A program made the translations under genes and the position numbers. 64,000 bases of DNA, taken from Kineococcus rubinsiae (GTDB lineage: Bacteria; Actinomycetota; Actinomycetes; Actinomycetales; Kineococcaceae). Position 1 is the stretch's first letter; the number at the start of each line of letters is the position of its first letter. A model generated the notes under the pieces. It was not told where the DNA came from. It was given only the letters and a program-made list of their open reading frames with translations, and searched no databases. Shown here in pieces: positions 58,825-64,000 of this stretch. The stretch lies in contig NZ_VWPY01000003.1 of NCBI RefSeq assembly GCF_011839805.1, forward strand, positions 120,954 through 184,953. Direction: 5' to 3'.

Positions 58825-60394
58825 CCCGGCCGCGGCCGGCGAGGTGCCCGACGGGGCGACCGACTGCGCGACCGGCGGGGGGCACGTCGTCTGCGGGCTG
58901 CTGTCGATGGCCGGGGTCGACGTCGCGCTGCCGCTGTCGGCGCTGCGCGAGGTCGTCCCGGCCCCGGCGGAGTTCACCGACCTCCCGGTCCGCGCACCCG
59001 GCCTGCTGGGCGCGATGGTCCTGCGCGGCGTGCCGCTGCCCGTCCTGGACCTGCGGCCCGTGCTCGGCACGCCCACGCAGCGCCTGCTCGACCAGGTCGT
59101 CGTCATCGTCTCCGACGGGGAGCGGCAGCTGGGGCTGCTCGCCGACGCCGTCCGGGGCATCGGCGAGATCGGCCTCGCGGCCCGCCGCGCCGTGCGCGCC
59201 GCCGGGACCGTCCTGCTGTTCTCGCACACCGTCCGCGACGCCGGCAGCGACGCGGTCCTCAGCGTCCTCGACGTCGGGGCCGTCCTGGCGCTGCCGGGCG
59301 TGCCGACCGTCGAGGTCGGGGAGGCCGTCGACGACGCCGCGGTCGCCGAGCGCACCGCGGAGCTGCGCTCGTCGGCGACGCGCCGCACGCTGACGCTGCT
59401 GCAGTGCGGCCCGCAGGTCCTCGCCCTCGACGTGGACGTCGTGCACACCACGCTCGCCGGCGCCGCGGCGCGCCCGTCCGTCCTGGCCGGGGCCTCGTGC
59501 CGGGGGGTCACCGACTTCGCCGGCCGCGAGGTGGCCGTGCTCGACCCGCTGGCCGTGCTGGGGCTGGGCGGCCTCCCGGCGGGCCCCGAGTCGGGGGCGG
59601 GGGTCGTGCTCGACCTCGGCTCCGGCTACGTCGTCCTGGCCGTCTCCGCGGTGCTCGACATCGTCCGCGTCCCCACCGACGACGTCCTGCCGGTCCCGCG
59701 GTTCTCCGTGGGCCGCCCCGACCTGCTGACCGGGATCGTCGACGTCGCGGGCCGCGGGCAGTGCCTCGTCGTCGACGGGGACGCGCTGCGCGCCGAGCCG
59801 GACCTCGTGACCTACGCGTCCGTGAACACCCTGCTGGCGGGGGCCGCCGACGGCGGGGCGCGCGACGGGGCCGCGGCGGCCGTGGCCTCGCGCACCGCCC
59901 CCGCGTACCTGACGTACTCGGTCGGCGTCGACGTCGCCTCGCGCCTGGACCAGGTGGCGGAGATCCTCCCCTACCCGCCCGCGTGGACGCCGACGCACGT
60001 CGGCGAGCACGTGCTCGGCGTCCTCGTGCACCGGCGTGCCGCCGTCCCCGTCCTGCACCTGCCCGCGATCCTCGGCCTGCCGCGCACCGCGCCCACCGCC
60101 TCCACGTGCCTGCTGCTGGTCGAGGTCGACGGGGAGCAGGTCGCCTTCGTCGTGGACACGCTGCGGGGCATCGACTCCCTCACGTGGCAGGAGGCCGGGC
60201 CGGACGGCGCACCGGCCCCGCGCCCGCCCGTGCGCGCCTCGGCGCAGGCCCTGCGCTCGGCGGCACTCATCGGCGTGGGCGGCGGCCGGGAGCTGCTGCC
60301 CGACCTCGACCTGCCGGCCCTCGCCCGCCGGGTCCAGGCCGAGACGGCCCCCGGGAGCCGCGCCCCGCGTCACGCCCCGGGCGCGCGGGTCTGA
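58817..60394 (+). CDS. Protein with three CheW-like domains
   Basis: A 525-residue soluble protein with three consecutive CheW-type units (about 22-160, 185-325 and 360-500). Each has the beta-barrel entry motif ([47 protein letters not shown]) and the CheW core near [24 protein letters not shown] and [13 protein letters not shown]. CheW couples receptors to the CheA kinase. GTG at 58817 overlaps the receptor stop by eight bases. Three domains in one chain are unusual. The protein may bridge several receptors or kinases. No cheA is present nearby. Confidence 0.82.
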   Translation: MPDPAAAGEVPDGATDCATGGGHVVCGLLSMAGVDVALPLSALREVVPAPAEFTDLPVRAPGLLGAMVLRGVPLPVLDLRPVLGTPTQRLLDQVVVIVSDGERQLGLLADAVRGIGEIGLAARRAVRAAGTVLLFSHTVRDAGSDAVLSVLDVGAVLALPGVPTVEVGEAVDDAAVAERTAELRSSATRRTLTLLQCGPQVLALDVDVVHTTLAGAAARPSVLAGASCRGVTDFAGREVAVLDPLAVLGLGGLPAGPESGAGVVLDLGSGYVVLAVSAVLDIVRVPTDDVLPVPRFSVGRPDLLTGIVDVAGRGQCLVVDGDALRAEPDLVTYASVNTLLAGAADGGARDGAAAAVASRTAPAYLTYSVGVDVASRLDQVAEILPYPPAWTPTHVGEHVLGVLVHRRAAVPVLHLPAILGLPRTAPTASTCLLLVEVDGEQVAFVVDTLRGIDSLTWQEAGPDGAPAPRPPVRASAQALRSAALIGVGGGRELLPDLDLPALARRVQAETAPGSRAPRHAPGARV

Positions 60395-60433
60395 GGGCTC
60401 AAGCCCCCTTCTAGAACCGTCGATGAGGACACC

Positions 60434-61297
60434 ATGACCACCGCCGCCACGCCCCTGCCGCGCCTGCCGCTGCACGGGCTCTCCGCCCCCACCGGGGACG
60501 ACGCCCGCCGGGTGCTCGGCCACGCGGCCCACGCGGACGGCCGAATCGTCGACCGGGTCTGGGTGGAGGTCTGCGCCGCCGCGGGCCTGTCCACCGGGGT
60601 CCACCTGCTGACCGTGGCGCAGGCCGAGGACCTCGCGGCGGCCATGGTCGCCCAGCCCGCCGCCGTGGGGGTCGCGGGCCGCGACTTCCGGGTGCGGGTC
60701 CTCAGCTACAAGCTGCTCGCGGACCAGGAGGCGGCGGCCGGCGTGCCGTCCCGGCCCTACGACCCGGGGTTCCGCTCCGCGGCCCAGCTGGTGCGCAGCC
60801 GGATGCCCGACGACCGGCGGATCGCCGCCATCGCGGCGCTCGACCTGTTCTCCGAGGCGAACCGGGGGATCCTCGACACGGCGGCCCGCCGCGCCTCCGA
60901 GCGGCTCGGGACCCGGCTCGGGCTCGTGACGCTCCTGACCGAGGGCGCGCAGAGCTACGTCGGCAGCCACCAGCTCGAGGGGTGGCCGCTCGAGGCCGGG
61001 GGGACCCCCGTCGAGTGGGCCTTCTGCGCGACGACGGTGCGCCGGCGCGAGGCCTACGTCATCGAGGACGCGACCGTCGACGTGCTGCAGCGGGCGAACC
61101 CGCTCGTGCAGCCCGGCGGCATCGTCAGCTACGCGGGGGTTCCCCTCATCACCGTCGACGGGCACGCGATCGGGGCGCTGTGCGTCCTCGACGACGCGCC
61201 GCTGGACCCGCGGCCCGACCAGCTCGCGGACCTCGCCGCGATCGGCGCGGAGACGCTGGCCCGGCTCGAGGCCGGTCGCGGCACGGCCACCGCCTGA
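60434..61297 (+). CDS. GAF-domain protein of the chemotaxis cluster
   Basis: A 287-residue protein. The C-terminal half (about 145-280) is a GAF domain of the same type as the 26.1-kb protein, with VEWAFCATTVRRREAYVIEDA and SYAGVPLITVDGHAIGALCVLDDA. The N-terminal 140 residues contain GRIVDRVWVEVCAAAGLSTGVHLLTVAQAEDL and VRVLSYKLLADQEAAAG and match nothing I recognise. ATG at 60434 has GATGAGGAC upstream and lies 39 bases after the triple-CheW gene, so it is likely in the same operon as a third signalling component. Confidence 0.75.
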   Translation: MTTAATPLPRLPLHGLSAPTGDDARRVLGHAAHADGRIVDRVWVEVCAAAGLSTGVHLLTVAQAEDLAAAMVAQPAAVGVAGRDFRVRVLSYKLLADQEAAAGVPSRPYDPGFRSAAQLVRSRMPDDRRIAAIAALDLFSEANRGILDTAARRASERLGTRLGLVTLLTEGAQSYVGSHQLEGWPLEAGGTPVEWAFCATTVRRREAYVIEDATVDVLQRANPLVQPGGIVSYAGVPLITVDGHAIGALCVLDDAPLDPRPDQLADLAAIGAETLARLEAGRGTATA

Positions 61298-61322
61298 ACC
61301 CCGTCGCTCAGGCGGCTGCGGG

Positions 61323-62123
61323 TCAGGCGGCGGAGAACCCGCCGTCGAGGCGGAGGTCCTGGCCGTTGACCATGGCCGAGGCGTCGGAGGCGAGGAACAC
61401 CACGGCGTTCGCGACGTCCGGCGGCAGGGCGAAGTGGCCCAGCGGGATCCGGCTCAGCATCGGCGCCGCCTTCTCCGCCTCGCCCCAGACCCGCTGCCCC
61501 ATCTCGGTCATGACCACGGTCGGACTCACGACGTTCGCGCGCACCCCGGCCGGCCCGAGCTCCAGCGCCAGCACCTTCGTGGCCATGATGAGCGCGGCCT
61601 TGCTGGCGCAGTAGCTGTAGTGCTCGGCCAGGGCGAGCGAGCCCGCGACCGAGGCGACCATGACGATGCTGCCGCCGCCGGCCGCGGCCATGGCCCGCCC
61701 GACGCGCGAACCCAGCAGCGCGGGCGCGCGCAGGTTCACCGCCATCACGGCGTCCCACGTGTCGGCGTCGACGTCGACGACCGCCTGCGGGTGCGAGATC
61801 CCCGCGTTGCCCACGAGGACGTCCAGCCCGCCGAAGGGCACCAGCGCCTGATCGGCGAGCTGCTCCGTCTCCGCGGCCGAGGACAGGTCCGCCACGACGA
61901 CGGCGGTGCGCACGCCGTGGGCGCGCTCGACGTCCGCCGCGAGCGCCTCGAGCGGGGTGCGGTGGCGCCCGGTGAGGACGACGTCGGCGCCCGCGGCCGC
62001 GAGCCCGTGGACGACGTCGGCCCCGATGCCCTGCGACGCACCGGTCACGAGGGCGCGGCGCCCGGCGAGGCTGAACGGGGTGGACGGCGCGCTGGACGAC
62101 GGGCTGGACGACGAGGTGGGCAT
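61323..62123 (-). CDS. SDR-family oxidoreductase (sugar-alcohol/keto reductase-like)
   Basis: A 266-residue classical SDR. It has the cofactor motif VTGASQGIGADVV, VGNAGIS, and catalytic Ser and Tyr-x3-Lys in MVASVAGSL and YSYCASKAA. The block VVMTEMGQRVW and the ending NGQDLRLDGGFSAA resemble gluconate- or L-xylulose-type reductases. ATG at 62123 overlaps the stop of the SorC regulator gene (TGATG), and GGAGGAC precedes it. It is likely controlled with that regulator. The partner zinc dehydrogenase lies across the divergent promoter, so a polyol or sugar-acid pathway is inferred. Confidence 0.87.
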   Translation of the reverse strand: MPTSSSSPSSSAPSTPFSLAGRRALVTGASQGIGADVVHGLAAAGADVVLTGRHRTPLEALAADVERAHGVRTAVVVADLSSAAETEQLADQALVPFGGLDVLVGNAGISHPQAVVDVDADTWDAVMAVNLRAPALLGSRVGRAMAAAGGGSIVMVASVAGSLALAEHYSYCASKAALIMATKVLALELGPAGVRANVVSPTVVMTEMGQRVWGEAEKAAPMLSRIPLGHFALPPDVANAVVFLASDASAMVNGQDLRLDGGFSAA

Positions 62124-63097
62124 CAGGTGTCCTCCGGGGAGATCGGGGCGTCCGCGGTCGTCGCGACGAGGAGCGCGGCCGTGGACGGGTCGGTGACGAG
62201 GTGGTTGAAGTACCCGCCGCGCGCGCCGGCCACGATGCTCGGGACCTTCTGCGCGCCGTAGGCGACGGCGATGGTGGTGGGGATGGTGCGGATCGTCTCC
62301 AGCGGGGTGGCGATGAGCCGCTGGGCGCCGTCGTAGAGGACCTCGACCCCGTCGGCGTCGTAGAACCGGCTGACGACGTCGCCGACGGCCCGGCGCAGGG
62401 GTTCCTCGCCCGTGGGCACGAACCCCGGGATCGACTCCCGCAGCAGGGGCGGCGCACCGACCCCCATGACGGCGCAGCGGGCGCGGCTCCACAGGTCGAA
62501 CACGCGCTGGATCGAGGGGTCGGTGACGAGGCTGGCGCGCAGGTCCTCCCCGGGCATGGCGGGCGCGAAGAGGAACTTCGGCACCCCGCCGATGCCGACC
62601 GCGACCTGCCGGGTGATCTCGTTGGTCTGGTACCAGGCCTCGGGTTCGTCCTGCCCGCCGACCATGGGGGCGACCAGCACCCCCGGCAGCGAGGGCAGGC
62701 CCCGCTGCGCGACCTCGTAGACCGTGCGGCCCGAGGACACCAGCAGCACGTCGTCGCGCACGAGGCCCACGCCGGCGAGGGCCTCGGCCAGGACGGGGGA
62801 CACCGCGTCGGGCACGTGGCCCGGCGCCCCGGCCGCGGACAGGTGCACGCGCTGCAGGCCGAGCTGCTCGCGCAGCCGCTCGGCGAGGTCGGAGGAGTCC
62901 TGCTCGCTGGGGGCGACGACCTCGATGCGGACGATGCCGCGGGCCCGCGCCTCGCGCAGCAGGCGGCTCACGGTGGCGCGGCTGGTGCCGAGGCGCTCGG
63001 CGACCTCGGCCTGCGTGGCGTCCTGCAGGTAGTAGAGCGTCGCGGCGGTGTGCAGCAGCGATGCGGGGAACCGCGCGCCGGACGGACTGAGGGCCAC
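62123..63097 (-). CDS. SorC/DeoR-type sugar-binding transcriptional regulator
   Basis: A 324-residue SorC-family regulator. The N-terminal helix-turn-helix (about 10-60) has QAEVAERLGTSRATVSRLLREARARGIVRIEV, and the SorC sugar-phosphate-binding domain follows (ISPVLAEAL, VAPMVGGQ, VGVGAPPLLRES and GDVVSRFYDADG). GTG at 63097 has GAGGAGG six bases upstream. It is divergent from a polyol-type dehydrogenase and upstream of an SDR. A nested dyad in the shared region is a likely operator. The inducer is probably a phosphorylated polyol or sugar. Confidence 0.87.
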   Translation of the reverse strand: MALSPSGARFPASLLHTAATLYYLQDATQAEVAERLGTSRATVSRLLREARARGIVRIEVVAPSEQDSSDLAERLREQLGLQRVHLSAAGAPGHVPDAVSPVLAEALAGVGLVRDDVLLVSSGRTVYEVAQRGLPSLPGVLVAPMVGGQDEPEAWYQTNEITRQVAVGIGGVPKFLFAPAMPGEDLRASLVTDPSIQRVFDLWSRARCAVMGVGAPPLLRESIPGFVPTGEEPLRRAVGDVVSRFYDADGVEVLYDGAQRLIATPLETIRTIPTTIAVAYGAQKVPSIVAGARGGYFNHLVTDPSTAALLVATTADAPISPEDT

Positions 63098-63153
63098 GAC
63101 GGCCTCCTCTCGGGATCCGCTCACCCTACGAGGCGTCGGTGCCTCATCGCGGC

Positions 63154-63203
63154 CACACTGTTGCACAGATGTGCTGGACAAGTGTGCGGAACGCCCCTAG
63201 CGT
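63154..63203 (+). promoter_or_regulatory. SorC operator and promoter of the zinc dehydrogenase gene
   Basis: Nested inverted repeats lie at 63154-63186: an outer CACACT/AGTGTG and an inner GCACA-GA-TGTGC. TGGACA (63175-63180) and TAGCGT (63198-63203, 17-base spacer) form a plausible promoter for the rightward gene, with the operator overlapping the -35. Confidence 0.5.
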
Positions 63204-63239
63204 TCGGAGCGCCAGAGCGCCGTCTGCGAAGGAGCAGTC

Positions 63240-64000
63240 ATGACGAGCACGATGAAGGCTGTCGTGGTGCACGGTCCCCACGACTACCGCTTGGAGGAGA
63301 TCCCGGTCCCGACCGCGGGTCCGGGTCAGGCCCTGCTGAAGGTCGAGGCCGTCGGGATCTGCGCCTCGGACCTGAAGTGCTACCACGGGGCGGCGAAGTT
63401 CTGGGGCGACGAGAACCGTCCCGCGTGGGCGGAGACGATGACCAGCCCCGGTCACGAGTTCACCGGCCGCATCGTCGAGATCGACGCCGAGGCGTCCGCC
63501 CGGTGGGGGGTCGTCGAGGGTGACCGGGTCGTGGCCGAGCAGATCGTGCCGTGCTGGAACTGCCGCTACTGCGACCGCGGGCAGTACCACATGTGCCAGC
63601 CACACGACATGTTCGGGTTCAAGCGCCGCACCCCCGGGGCGGCGGCGAAGTTCCCCGCGAAGGTCATCGCCCTGGACGCGCTGCCCTCGAAGCTGGCGCT
63701 GGCGAGCAAGTGCGGGGCGGACCTGACGATCAACATCGCCGAGCAGGACGCGGTGGAGATCATCAAGGAGATGACCGGGGGCTACGGCGCCGACGTGTAC
63801 ATCGAGGGCACCGGTCACCCCTCGGCGGTGTCGCAGGGGCTGAACCTGCTGCGCAAGCAGGGCACCTACGTCGAGTACAGCGTGTTCAAGGACCCGGTGA
63901 GCGTGGACTGGTCGATCATCAGCGACGACAAGGAGCTCAACGTCCTGGGCGCGCACCTGGGGCAGAACACGTGGCCCGCGGCGCTGCGGATGATCGCCTC
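63240..64000 (+). CDS. Zinc-dependent polyol/threonine-type dehydrogenase with internal deletion; 3' end outside the window
   Basis: The frame from ATG 63240 (AGGAGCA upstream) is open to the window edge. The N-terminal catalytic part is normal: EAVGICASDLKCYHGAAKFWGDE, SPGHEFTGRIVEI and the structural-zinc block IVPCWNCRYCDRGQYHMC. After FGFKRRTPGA (about residue 132) it passes directly to AKFPAKVIALDALPSKLALASKCGAD, which in relatives lies some 70 residues further on. The GxGxxG dinucleotide-binding motif and the preceding catalytic segment (EPLxCAxHA in relatives) are missing, with the frame kept. The remaining C-terminal part (GYGADVYIEGTGHPSAV, KELNVLGAHLG) resembles erythritol/threitol-type dehydrogenases. 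It is probably inactive as read, or the deletion is an assembly artefact. Confidence 0.75.
   Translation, partial: MTSTMKAVVVHGPHDYRLEEIPVPTAGPGQALLKVEAVGICASDLKCYHGAAKFWGDENRPAWAETMTSPGHEFTGRIVEIDAEASARWGVVEGDRVVAEQIVPCWNCRYCDRGQYHMCQPHDMFGFKRRTPGAAAKFPAKVIALDALPSKLALASKCGADLTINIAEQDAVEIIKEMTGGYGADVYIEGTGHPSAVSQGLNLLRKQGTYVEYSVFKDPVSVDWSIISDDKELNVLGAHLGQNTWPAALRMIA

Noticed and set aside
55906..59511. A 1201-residue minus-strand open frame
   Set aside because: It is antisense to the ADH, PAS chemoreceptor and CheW genes. Its repeats are only the reverse complement of the PAS repeats, and no family is recognisable.

Overview
The window is a very GC-rich actinobacterial chromosome segment, with strong G/C at third codon positions, many GTG starts and many GTGA or TGATG gene overlaps. 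The gene set fits a motile, aerobic, plant- or soil-associated member of the Kineococcus group (Kineosporiaceae). It has a rpsF-ssb-rpsR-rplI-dnaB block with an intein in dnaB, a proton-pump rhodopsin next to a retinal-forming Brp/Blh enzyme, soluble chemotaxis proteins and several DNA-repair genes. The genus is inferred from memory of these features and has not been checked by a search.

Layout. 1-2.0 kb: two overlapping GH29 alpha-L-fucosidase genes, the first cut by the window edge. 2.0-5.4 kb: a guanidinium exporter behind a guanidine-III riboswitch, an MDR reductase, a divergent F420-type nitroreductase/TetR pair and a VOC protein. 5.4-12.4 kb: a LacI regulator divergent from an arabinofuranoside operon (GH51, lipoprotein binding protein, two permeases, PhyH-type dioxygenase) with two operator-like sites at its promoter. 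12.5-18.3 kb: aldo/keto reductase, membrane protein, MASE1-like/PAS/GGDEF cyclase and a molybdopterin oxidoreductase. 18.5-24.2 kb: a pseudokinase with a proline-rich outer domain, a class A penicillin-binding protein and a membrane glycosyltransferase. 24.3-26.0 kb: rpsF-ssb-rpsR-rplI behind a structured leader and closed by a strong terminator. 26.1-35.2 kb: GAF protein, second GGDEF protein, PucR regulator, esterase, nitrilase, a beta-propeller gene broken by a stop codon and a MATE exporter. 35.3-38.2 kb: DnaA-box-like cluster and dnaB with a class 3 intein. 38.2-43.9 kb: small protein, AlkZ-like glycosylase, TauE/SafE transporter, dinB-alkA, SDR and CsbD. 43.9-47.0 kb: LysR divergent from an MFS exporter-sirtuin pair. 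47.0-50.9 kb: rhodopsin, blh and a sugar kinase. 50.9-53.0 kb: an AT-richer two-gene island (XRE-ImmA/IrrE plus an unrecognised partner). 53.1-56.3 kb: NTF2-like protein, NCS1 permease and alcohol dehydrogenase. 56.4-61.3 kb: soluble five-PAS chemoreceptor, triple-CheW protein and GAF protein. 61.3-64.0 kb: SDR and SorC/DeoR-type regulator divergent from a zinc dehydrogenase that lacks its cofactor-binding core and runs off the end.

The genes form several functional groups: plant-sugar scavenging (fucosidases, arabinofuranosidase and its ABC importer), light-driven proton pumping with retinal supply, cytoplasmic signalling (two GGDEF proteins and a soluble chemoreceptor set), alkylation repair with lesion bypass, and replication and translation housekeeping. 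The strongest items for follow-up are the guanidine-III riboswitch over the exporter's ribosome-binding site, the S6:S18-like rpsF leader, the class 3 DnaB intein with two zinc-ribbon-like inserts, the 366-nt-periodic PAS chemoreceptor with its triple-CheW partner, the ImmA island, the regulatory region before the rhodopsin, and the deletion in the last dehydrogenase. No tRNA, rRNA, CRISPR array or insertion sequence was seen.
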